Of a stretch of DNA of 64,000 nucleotides, positions 37,950-48,100 are shown one piece after another; the stretch's first letter is position 1, and each line of letters starts with the position of its first letter. The notes under the pieces were generated by a model. That model had not been told where the DNA came from. It saw nothing but the letters and a program-made list of their open reading frames with translations, and made no database searches. The translations under genes and the position numbers were made by a program. This DNA comes from Microplitis mediator (Eukaryota > Arthropoda > Insecta > Hymenoptera > Braconidae), in NCBI RefSeq assembly GCF_029852145.1, contig NC_079971.1:5637697-5701696 (forward strand), in the 5' to 3' direction.

Positions 37950-39254
37950 ATGGCATCAGAGAGTGAAAAAAATGAGCAAAAACGTCCGCAATTTGGAAAC
38001 CGAACACTGAAAGAAGATGACAACGTATTTCAACACAATGCGTGGTATGATTCCATATAATCTGACTTATTATCTCGTAAATTATAAAAGTTTATCAACC
38101 GCACGTTGTTTCAAATCCTGGTTACGTTTTTGTCACACGCGTCACAGAAAAAAACCACCAGGAGGTTCACGTTATTTAATTGATCAGTCAAGAGTTTTTG
38201 AATTTAATGCCTGGTACGGGCTTGAAATATTTTATTTTACCCATTTTTAAAAATATAAAATAATAAATATGTTCATTTTTAGGGACAACGTTGAATGGGA
38301 TGACGATCAACAAAAATTGGCCCAAGAAAAAGTATCTGAAAATTCAGTAGTCACTGCGTCAGAAGAAGAACTCGAGTTGTATGAAAAAAAGGCGAGCAAC
38401 AATTGGAATAAATTTTATGGGATTCATCAGAACAGATTTTTCAAAGACAGGCATTGGCTGTTTACTGAATTTCCTGAGTTGGCTCCGTTTAAAGTCAGAG
38501 ATGACTTGAACGTGCCCGAGAAAGTTTCCTCAGAGACAAAGGAACACAATGATGAGGATAAAGACTTTGAAAAAAATTCAGTTACTGAACAACGAATACT
38601 AGAAATTGGCTGTGGAGTTGGGAATACGATTTTTCCTATTCTTGCTTATAATTCAAATCCAAATTTATTTTTGTATGGCTGTGACTTTTCTTCTGTCGCT
38701 GTTGACATATCGAAGTCACACAAAGACTATGATGAGTCACGGTGCAAAGCATTTGTATTAGATATTACTCAAGATGACTGGGAAACGCCTTTTGAACCCA
38801 ATAGTTTAGATATTGTCATGTTGATATTCGTCTTATCAGCAATAAAACCGGATAAGTATGTCCAGTTATTAGTTATTTACATACAATGAATAGAATAATT
38901 GTTTAAGATAATTTTTTATTTGTGGTTGTTTATTTTTTTAGACAAATTCATGTGATAAAACAAATCCATCGTTATTTGAAACCCGGGGGACTGGTTCTCT
39001 TACGGGACTATGGCAGATATGATTTGGCTCAGCTGAGATTTAAAAAAGGACGATGTCTTGGGGATAATTTTTACGCCAGAGGTGATGGTACTCAGGTGTA
39101 TTTTTTTACTCAAAAAAATTTGAAAGATTTGTTTGAGGGGTGTGGTTTTAAAGAGGAACAAAATGTCGTTGATAGACGACTGCAAATTAATCGCGGTAAG
39201 CAACTGAAAATGTACCGAGTTTGGATTCAAGGAAAGTATCGGAAAATTGTATAG
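37950..39254 (+). CDS. METTL2: METTL2-type tRNA N3-methylcytidine methyltransferase, cytosolic-type isoform
   Basis: SAM-dependent enzyme expected to methylate C32 in the anticodon loop of cytosolic tRNAs (Thr and some Arg/Ser), as known for METTL2/Trm140. Exons 37950-38044, 38283-38855 and 38942-39254; about 326 aa. The first exon gives [18 protein letters not shown] and ends in HNA plus the first two bases of Trp. The junction restores NAWDNVEW, a hallmark of the family. Then come [23 protein letters not shown] motif I ([10 protein letters not shown], about residues 136-145), and the C-terminal [16 protein letters not shown] and [12 protein letters not shown] blocks, ending in [13 protein letters not shown]. 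The start is the first ATG of the leader exon but has T at -3, a weak context. A second in-frame 5' segment overlapping this exon is annotated separately. Human METTL2A is somewhat longer (about 378 aa). Confidence 0.92.
38017..39254 (+). CDS. METTL8-like, predicted mitochondrial isoform of the same methyltransferase gene (alternative donor and start)
   Basis: A second coding segment begins inside the first METTL2 exon in another frame (ATGs at 38017, 38038 and 38047) and stays open to a donor at 38213/38214 (GTACGG). It ends in EFNA plus TG in the same phase as the short exon, so joining to 38283 again gives NAWDNVEW. The segment carries [20 protein letters not shown], parallel to [18 protein letters not shown] of the other isoform: the family motif is present twice. 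Upstream of it ([20 protein letters not shown] onwards) are about ten basic and no acidic residues, as in a matrix-targeting presequence. This resembles vertebrate METTL8, the mitochondrial tRNA m3C32 enzyme. Predicted length is 350-360 aa. In such an mRNA the upstream 37950 ATG would read only a short ORF (stop 38058), so leaky scanning or a later transcription start is needed. Confidence 0.62.
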
Positions 39255-39446
39255 AAAATTTGAATTATAAAAAAATTTATTTTAAACTTGTGTTCAAAAA
39301 TTTTAAATTGTAAATTGGAATAAGTTTTTTTTTATTAGCAATGAAAAATTAGGACATTAATTATTATAATTTTATCAATTGGATTAGTAATTAATTTTTT
39401 TTTATGAGATATTCATTTTGATTTTATGTAATATTAAAATTATTTT

Positions 39447-40651
39447 ACACTGTAAAAAATTGAGGGTGTATTCGGATTGTATTTAAATTCGAATTCACTT
39501 GAAGTTCCGGAGTTATAGAAAAAATCACTTTGAATACGGAGTTTATTTTTTCAGCGGACTGATTTTGGGGTGATCTGGATTTTTTAAAATCTGCATTAAT
39601 TCCAGTTCGGTTAATATTAAAATTAACTCCTTTTCAAGATTAATTTTACTGCGAACTATTTTCAATATTAAAATAAATTCCCCTTCGGAGTTAACGTCAC
39701 TCCGAACCGGAGTTTTAATATTCAAATAAATTTCCTATAAGAGTTAATTTTACTGCGAACCAGAGTTTTAATACTAAAATAAATTTCCTTTAGGAGATAA
39801 TTTTGATGTGAACTGGAGTTTAAAAATAGTAATAAACCCTTTCGGAATGAATTTCACTGCGAACCGGAGTTTCAATATAAAACTAAATTCCCCTTTGGAG
39901 TTGATTTCACTCCAAACCGGAGTTAGAATATTACAATAAATTCCCTTAGGAGTTCAGTTTACTACAAGCCGGAGTTTTAATGTCAAAATGGATTCTCTCT
40001 AGGAATTAATTTTACTCCGGACCAGAGTTTCAGGATTAAGGCCATTCTTAGACAGTGCCCCCCCCCCCCACTTTTTAAAAATTTTCAATAACTTTCAACT
40101 ACCATAAGCGTATCAAATTTTTATCAATTAATTAAAAAAAAATTAAAGCATTAATTGAAAAAAGGACAACGTAGTCGTAATTTTACCGCTATATAAATTT
40201 TACAAAAATTATTTACACCTGATATCAATTAGGAGTTAAACAAAATTCATTAAATAAATTTCAGTAAAATCGTCATGTCAATTTTATAATTAGAATTTTT
40301 AAATTTTGTTGGCTAAAATTTAATCAACAAATTTCGTTTAACTCCAAATTGATATCAATTGTAAGTAATTTTTTTAAAATTCTATATCTCAACGAAATTA
40401 CGACTACGTTGTCCTTTTTTCAATTACGGTTTTAATTTTTTTTTAATTAATTCATAAAATTTTAATACGGTTATGGCAGTTGAATCATTGCATATTTTTA
40501 AAATGTGGTGGACACTGTCTGAGAATGCCCTTAAAATAAACTCCTCTTCAGAGTAAATTTGACTCCAAAGAAATTAAATAAATAAACAGTCACCGCTTCG
40601 CATTCACTCCGGATTTAATCTGCTTTCACTCCTAAAATTTTTTGCAATGTA
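39447..40651. mobile_element. Family A element, copy 3, carrying a nested family P element
   Basis: Left end ACACTGTAAAAAATTGAGGG with 5' TA, right end AATTTTTTGCAATGTA. GGAGT/ACTCC units occupy 39480-40030 and resume after the nested insertion at 40036-40533. Lies between METTL2 and Tom22. Confidence 0.7.
40036..40533. mobile_element. Family P foldback element
   Basis: Ends AAGGCCATTCTTAGACAGTG and CACTGTCTGAGAATGCCCTT; arms pair through the element (CAATTAGGAGTTAAACAAAA / ATTTCGTTTAACTCCAAATT). A C10 homopolymer lies just inside the left end. 498 bp. The same family recurs around 35928-37765 and 59876-60258. Confidence 0.7.
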
Positions 40652-41244
40652 CAAATATTTAATGTGTTTTTTATTTAATAACAATTAAATTTGTATTTTA
40701 AATTTTGTAATAAAATAAAATTATTAATAATAAATATATGGTTTCAAATTTTTTATCATTATAATTATTCAAAGAACTGAAATTACTCCAAAATTAATTT
40801 TATAATGACGTTCTAATTAATTTTATGTATGAATTTTCTCAAAATAAAAAATAAATGAATAATGAATTGCCAGGAACAAAAATAAAATGTCCTTATAAAT
40901 TGACAGTCGCAAATGTCAATCATAATTGACAATCGTCAAGATAAATAATCTCATATTTTTTGAAGCAATAAATAATTAATCTTATTTAAAATTAAAATGA
41001 GCCAACTTTTTCAAATTTAGGTAAGTACAATTTAAAAATTCAAATTTCCCGGGCAATAAGTAACAGTTAGCTCAGCCTAGAAGAGACTTAGAAAATCATG
41101 AACCTCCTAATGGTCTCTTGTCTTTCCACGCGTGTGAGGGTTACTCATTTTTTTAGGAATTAAAATAATCTTATAAAATAAGACCAAGTCATTATTAAAT
41201 AAATAATTAATTAAATATAATAATTAATAAGTGATTTTTTGTAT
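40652..41244 (+). other. Upstream region of Tom22
   Basis: Unique AT-rich DNA with one GC-richer strip at 41050-41150 that may hold the transcription start. No other gene seen. Confidence 0.4.
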
Positions 41245-42054
41245 ATGGCGACTGTTGAAGAACTTGATCTTACGGACAGCGGAATGGAAAGCAGCGATAT
41301 CCGTTCGCCAGAAGTTAAATCCATCCTTCCTGATGAAGAAGAGGAAGATGTAATTTTATTATTTTTATTTTAAATTTAAATATCAACATTTTCTTGCACT
41401 CAATCTTCAGTAACAAATTTTATTATTCTACAGTTTTCAAATTTAAGTAAAAAATGACATGCAAAAATTCATGTCGTTTTGCGACTCGTTTAAATTAACC
41501 TCCAAATTTACTGTGACCTAAAACTTGAATAAAAATATTATTTTAAAATTTAAATATTCAAATATTTATTTTATTTTTCCAGGATGAAAGTCTGGCAGAA
41601 AGACTTATCGGCTTGACAGAAATGTTTCCAGATGAAGTTCGCAATTTCGGGTATAATTTAGGATCTTACTTCACATCTCGTGTCAAAGGTACAAAAACTA
41701 TTTAAAATTCTTATCATTTTATCAATTATCATTACGTCATTCCTAACAATTTATTAATTACTTATAACTGTCATTATTTTATTTGTCTTAATTTATAAGT
41801 ATGAGTAATGAATGTCATTTTTTTAATTCAACAATTATTTTATTTTCGCAGCACTCTACAAGTTTTCCTGCTCGGCAACGTGGATTGTGTTCAGCACATC
41901 AGCAATTTTGTTTGCTCCGATAATTATTGAAATGGAAAGAGCGCAAATGGAGGAAATGCAACGTTCGGTACAGAAGCAAGTACTTCTAGGACCCAATACT
42001 GCAATGTCTCATATGGGACCTGGGATGGGAATGGGACCTCCAGTCCAACGATAA
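41245..42054 (+). CDS. Tom22: Tom22, central receptor of the mitochondrial outer-membrane translocase
   Basis: Tail-anchored receptor of the TOM complex that receives precursors from Tom20/Tom70 and passes them to the Tom40 channel. Exons 41245-41349, 41583-41688 and 41852-42054; about 137 aa, close to human TOMM22 (142). The cytosolic part is acidic (EELDLTDSG, DEEEEDDES), then comes the family motif ERLIGLTEMFPDEVR. A single membrane segment follows at about residues 74-98 (FSCSATWIVFSTSAILFAPI), with EMERAQMEEMQ and QVLLGPNT after it, as in animal Tom22. The C-terminal intermembrane tail is Met/Gly/Pro-rich (MGPGMGMGPPVQR). All three exon borders are GT/AG with matching phases. AATAAA-type signals follow within 40 bases of the stop. 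Confidence 0.95.
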
Positions 42055-42209
42055 ATTTTCTTTGCGTAAATAAAAAACAAAAAAAAATAAAATCGTGTTG
42101 AGAAATAACATCTCTTATGCCGTATGAACATAAACACAAACTTATTTATCAACATACTGTAAAACAAACAATTAAAATATAAATATTTCATTTCATTTTT
42201 AATTTCTCA

Positions 42210-42376
42210 ATGATCCTGAAGTCAGCAGACAATTTAAAATTTCCGGATTTTTTTTTCCAACAAATCAACGACAAAAAAAAATCTAAAAATATGTACATGC
42301 AGAAAATTAAAAAAGCTATAGGTGCAATTTTTCAAAAATTCAAAATTTACTAAATGTCGGCTAACTTCGGTGTCAT
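42210..42376. mobile_element. Family B MITE, copy 10
   Basis: ATGATCCTGAAGTCAGCAGAC ... GTCGGCTAACTTCGGTGTCAT, about 167 bp with a shortened core. Flanks ATTTCTCA and ATTTCAAA suggest a decayed 8-bp duplication. Just downstream of Tom22. Confidence 0.7.
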
Positions 42377-43008
42377 ATTTCAAACACTTGATTTTTGTAA
42401 TTACGCATATTTTTGAAATAAGACTTAGTAAATTTATTTACGTGCGGAAATAATCAAAGGCATTTTTCTTTTTTACTTTTTCTTTTTTAGATCTACTTGT
42501 TGACCTCAAAACTTTGAATACGCTTCAAATTTTTTAGGATTATGATACATTGTGCATTTTTTTTTATTAATTAACTATTTATATCATAATTTTTTTTTTT
42601 TTTGTTTTTTGGTGTAAATGTAGATTTTATCTTGTAAGTTTAATGCTTCTTAAAAATATAATAGTTTAGCGCCAGATGTATTAATCTTTTAATGAGCCAA
42701 ATAAAAAAAATGTAAAACTGATTTGATAAATTTTTTTATTTTAAATTTATGACTCCAAACTGCGTACAAAAATTTTAAATAAGCGTTAAGAATAACAGCT
42801 ATCATTCAAGAAACTCAACTTAGGCTTATTAAGTCCAAAAGCTTTTCATTAATTTATGTTCAAGTAAAAATTATCTGAGTGCTCATAAAAAATAATTTAT
42901 AATTCATATAAAATAATATAATATTAAGTGTGAATAATTAATCACCAGCGTAACTTTAACAATAATAACCAAAACAAAAACAAAAAATCATAAATCATAA
43001 CCAGAATC

Positions 43009-43266
43009 TCAATTTAAAATTGCCCTTCTAGCTTTCTTCTTACAACTGTCCGATGATGCTCCAAAAAAATCTACTTCTGTGGCATCTTCATTGATAATTT
43101 TGGAAATTCTGTATAGTGGAGAGCGTGTCGAAAAACGCGATCTTACTAAAGGAATCTCCAATGTCCTATTAGATCTCAAGTTTATATTTGGCACAGCAAA
43201 ACCCAACATACCAAGCAGCTCTGAGGCATCAAGATACCCATTAATAATATTAAACCCACAGCACAA
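43009..43266 (-). pseudogene. C-terminal fragment resembling a non-LTR retrotransposon reverse-transcriptase ORF
   Basis: A 85-codon minus-strand reading with LDASELLGMLGFAVPNINLR, SRFSTRSPLYRISKIINE and VDFFGASSDSCKKKARR. The order (helical ELL segment, Arg-rich VRSRF/STRSPLYRI, Asn-Glu, VDFF, basic end) resembles the tail of jockey/CR1-like LINE ORF2 proteins. The upstream part is missing and an A-rich tract follows the stop. I see the resemblance by eye only; it could be something else. If correct it is a 5'-truncated, inactive copy. Confidence 0.4.
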
Positions 43267-43722
43267 TCTTGTTATTTAATATAATTTTACCGATGCTCAT
43301 TTAAATATTTTTGAATTTGTAATAAAATAATTCTAATTTACATCAAGCAAAATTACAGCTCAAGATCTAGATCTATCACAATCTTTTTCCAAGGACCAAG
43401 GATATTTTTAAGCTCAAAATTTTACTTAATTGTCCTTATTTTCAATCGTATAATTGAAGTTATAATTCAAAATTATTTATTACTCATAAATTTTTCCCAG
43501 CATCTGTTTTTTCACATGGAAATTCTTCAAGAAATAAAAATAAATTATTAATTTATATTACAAATTGGATTTCAAAATTCACCCTATTGTGATCAAGGAT
43601 TTATAAAAAAAATTTTCTAGATAGAATTAATTGGATTCCAATCGATCATTTTGAATTTAATTTATTCAGTAAACGACTTTCGAGGATTCGTTCCTTCGGT
43701 ATCAAATTTTTTTAAAGTGAAA

Positions 43723-44224
43723 CCCTAATTACAAACTCCGATTGGAAAATCCTAATCGGGCATTTCCGGTTGACTTTCAATCAGTTTCAATTGTAAAGTT
43801 TCGAATAAATCCGATTGAAAGTTAGTTAGAAATAAATAATCAGAAAAAAATCATCATTTTCCGATTGAATTTGATTATAAAATTTTAATCGAATTGAATT
43901 GGAAAATAAATGAAAAAAAAAAATATTATATACGATAAATTTCAATTCAAATATTTCAATCGGAAAATAAATTCATTATCCAATTAAATGCAATTGAAAA
44001 ATTTCAATCAGATTTAATCAAAAAATAAATTTATGATCCAATTAAATCCAATTGAAAAATTGCAATCCGATTTAATCGGAAAATAATCAATATTTTTTCC
44101 GATTAAATTCGATTGAAATTCAATCAGATCCTTGGAACGCATCCGATCAATTCTAACTAAATGTTTGTTTCCGTTTAAATCCGATTAAGTTTCAATCAGA
44201 TTCAATCGTAGTTTTTAATTAGAG
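43723..44224. mobile_element. CTAATTAC-ended element with CCGATT/AATCGG repeats
   Basis: Left CTAATTACAAACTCCGATTG and right CAATCGTAGTTTTTAATTAG are inverted. The interior repeats CAATTGAAAAATTTCAATC- and GGAAAATAAATT-type units of about 60 bp. No coding capacity. Upstream of GGNBP2. Confidence 0.6.
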
Positions 44225-45124
44225 AACTACCGTTTTTTATTCATAAAAAAAAAGTCTTGAATTTCCCGTTATATAAAAATTTCAAAACTTTTTACATACA
44301 ATTCTATCAAACTTCTTATAAAAGTTCATTTATTTTTCCTTAATCAAAAAGTATATCAATAATCCATTTGAACCAAGACTTTATTTACCATAAATTACCA
44401 CGAAGCAATTAATCATCATCATAATCATAATCATAATTCCTAAAAAATTCCAGACATTTCCAAACAACATTCATTATTCCAGAATGTTCTAACTTTCTCG
44501 AACAAAAAAATTTAAACATCATCTTAAATTCATTTTTCCTCCCATGTATTATTTTTAAAAATTCAAATAATTTCAAATTCAATTTATTTTGAATTACGTA
44601 CAATTTTACTAATAGATTTTTATCATCAAAAATTAATAACAATAATTATAAATTATAATTATTTGTATACAAAAATATATGTACTAGACAATAAATTTAA
44701 AAAAATAACGAAAGTTAAAATTTAAAAACCTGCCTTTTCAAAAAATAATTTATCGCTTTGCTACAAATATTAAAAACAAAATACAATTAATTAGTAATTA
44801 GTGATAATTGATAACGCCTTTGCTTTACTATTACTAACAATAATTAATTTAAAATAATACCGTTAATTTTTCGGTTAAGGCGCGTCTATCGTCATCATTT
44901 TTAGTTCTTAGTAATTCTTAGTAGACATATTTTTTATATTGCAAATGGCAGACGTGTAATACGTGTTCTATTTGTTTTTTGTTATTTTTTATTGTGACAT
45001 AACGTAACAAATAATAATCGATTATCAACAATTAATAAATTGTCAACTGTATTAACTAAAACTCTTTTGTAATTATTTATAAATAAATAATATAATTAAT
45101 TAATTGATTAATTATTTGTTTATA
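44225..45124 (+). other. Upstream region of GGNBP2
   Basis: AT-rich unique DNA. 44870-44950 is slightly GC-richer (GGCGCGTCTATCGTC) and may hold the promoter. The minus-strand ORF at 44409-44642 is low complexity and not supported. Confidence 0.35.
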
Positions 45125-48100
45125 ATGGCTAAACTTGTGGATATATGGCGGTGTGACCAACCGGTCAATTTGACGCGACGACAAATGCCTTTGATTGTTG
45201 ACGAAAATTTAACTGTAAGAATAAATATCACATTTTTTTTATTTTATTTTTATTATTATTTATAAATATATTTTTCATATATTTATTTACTCTATTATTT
45301 AATTATTACAAGTGACATAACCTACTGATTTTTCAAACCCATAATGGCGTAGAAAATAATTTTCATATTTTTAAATTTATTTACTCTAAAAATTTATTCC
45401 CTTTAATTTAAATTTGAGAAAAATTTAAATGCTCAATAATTTATCGTCAATTAAATTTATCAATACTCGTATTTTAAATTGGAGTCAAAGTTGAATTTTT
45501 TTGGTAATTAATTAGTGACTAATTGTTTGAGTATGAGTAATAATGAGTATTTAATATTTTAGATGATCATGGATTTGAATAATTTGGGTTACATTAACGA
45601 GAGCCCACTGGTTAAGGGAAAACAACTGGAAGAATTTATGAGAAAATTAGAAATGTTGACTAAAGAAGAAGTTAAAGCTTCATTTGAGGTTACGCATAAA
45701 GATATTTTGTCTATTTTGAGTCAGACTGTGCCCTGTGTTGGTTGCAGACGAAGGTTTGTTTTGTCAAAATTTATTAAATTTATATTGTTTCTTATAATTT
45801 ATTTTTTAAATTATTTGTTTAGTGTTGAGAGATTATTTTTCGAACTTATGGGATCAGGACATCAGGCATTGGATCCATTGATCGTCACTCCAGAAGGGAT
45901 ACTCACTATCTCTGAAGAAAGTTTACAATCTCCGAGATTACTTTGTACTATGCTCCAAGGTCATAGGTAATTATTTTTTATTTACCAGCAATGGTTCAAG
46001 TATTCATTTTTTTTATGCTCATAATAATACGGCTGCGCAACCGGTGTAAAAAAAAATTTTGTTCATAATGAATTTAGATCTGAATTTCATCAAAACTCAG
46101 ATCGTGACACGAATACGACTTTGATCATAAATTTGCTCCAACTCTTCGTCTAGTAAATTCGTATCAATTATAAAATTATTACGTCTTTGAATTGGACGGA
46201 ATGACTTCGATAAAAACGACTGAATTTTTAATCTGTTAGACATTTTGTCAAATTTGTCGATTCTAAAATTACTAATAAATTTCTTCTATCAAGTCCTGAT
46301 TTACGTAAATCAGCTTCGGTTGTAAAATTAATTTATGAATGAACTTCGGATCATGAGGATGCAAATTTTACTCATAACTTTGTCGTGATTAAAATTGTTG
46401 TACAAATTCATGATGAAAGTCATATTTGTCGGGATCTGAGTTTCGTGACAAAATTTAGATCTAAATTCCTTACGGTACTGAAGTTAGCTGACGTCTGATA
46501 ATTTTTGTTTTTTTTTTAAAACGATAAATTATTAATGATACTGAAGTTAGCAGACGTCTAAAAATTTTTGGATTTTTTTTTAGACGATAAACCATAAAAA
46601 AAAAATATTTGAAAAAATTGCACCTGTAGTTTTTTAAATTTTCTACATGTGTATTTTTTTATTTTATTTTTTTGCCATTGATTTGTTGGAAAACGAAAAT
46701 TCAAAAATTTTTAAATGTCTGCTAACTTCAGGATCATAATTATTAATAAAAAAATATTTTAAAAAATTCCACTTGGAATTTTTTCAATTTTTTACATGTG
46801 CATATTTTTAGTTTTTTTTTTTTTTTGTAATTCATTTGGTAAATAAAAATTTTTTTACAAATATTTCAAAACACAGTAACTGACAAAAATAAAATTTTTG
46901 AATCATGTGCATAAAAGTACTGGAACTAAAAATACTAAAAAATCAATTTTTAAAAATTTTTCCTTACTGTGTTTTGAAATTTGCCCGAATAATGAGAAAT
47001 AATTTTAATTATTAAAAAATACGCATTTTATTTTGTTTACATTCAAAAATTTTTAATTTTAATGAATAAATTCAACTGCTGCAGTATAAAGATTTTAAAA
47101 ATTATATTTGCAGTAATTTATTGGTTCAAAGTTCAATTATTTACTGAAAAAATTTAAGTTCTATTTTTTTTTCTTTTTTTAAGATAATATTCACTAGCAT
47201 GTAAATTTAATTGCGCTTTGATTATTACTAACAATAATAACAGTTGATTTATTATAAGGAAACATTTTTTTTATTTATTTTTCTTATCACATAAATATAT
47301 TTTTTTTATTACGATAATTAAATATAGTTAAATTTGCTTGTAATTAGATTGTAATATATGTAATTTTATAAATAGATAACAATATCACGATAAGTGAAAA
47401 CGGCGGGTAACTGCAGTGATTACACGATGATTAAATTTTTTTAATATTTTAAAGTAATTAAATAAACTTTAAATTATCAGATATAATTATAATATAAATT
47501 AAATTATTTTTTTTTAGTGCTCGATTACATAATTTAGTTGAACGACAACCACGAAGTAAAAAATCACTCCGCTGTGCTTTACATTCAATGGATATTCAAC
47601 GAATGAGGCCACCAATAAACGCATGGAGAGAAGCCTGGGATGCTATGAAATCATCGTGTCGTCAAGAAGTAACACTCGTCGAAACAGATACTCTCGAAAG
47701 TACCTTAGAAACTTATCTGCGTAAGCACAGGTTTTGTGGAGAATGCCGTACAAAAGTTTTGTTAGCTTCAACCTTACTTACCTCAGAACCAAATCCTTCG
47801 AAAGAGAAAGGATACGTAGCAGCTTTATATAAAGATATTAAACGTTGTACGCCTGATAATCATGTTCACTTACCTACTAATACCGATTACATTAGTAAGT
47901 TAATTGGTCGCGCACAACCAGAAATTATGGGCAGGTAAAAGTTTTTATTGATTAAAGTAATTTATGGTTATTACGCTGTAAAAAATTCGGAGTGATAACG
48001 GATTTTATTTCAATTTGAATTCACCCGGAGCTCGGACTTTTAGTAGTCAAATAAACTCCCTTTAAGAATTAATTTCACTCCGGACTGGAGTTTTGATAAT

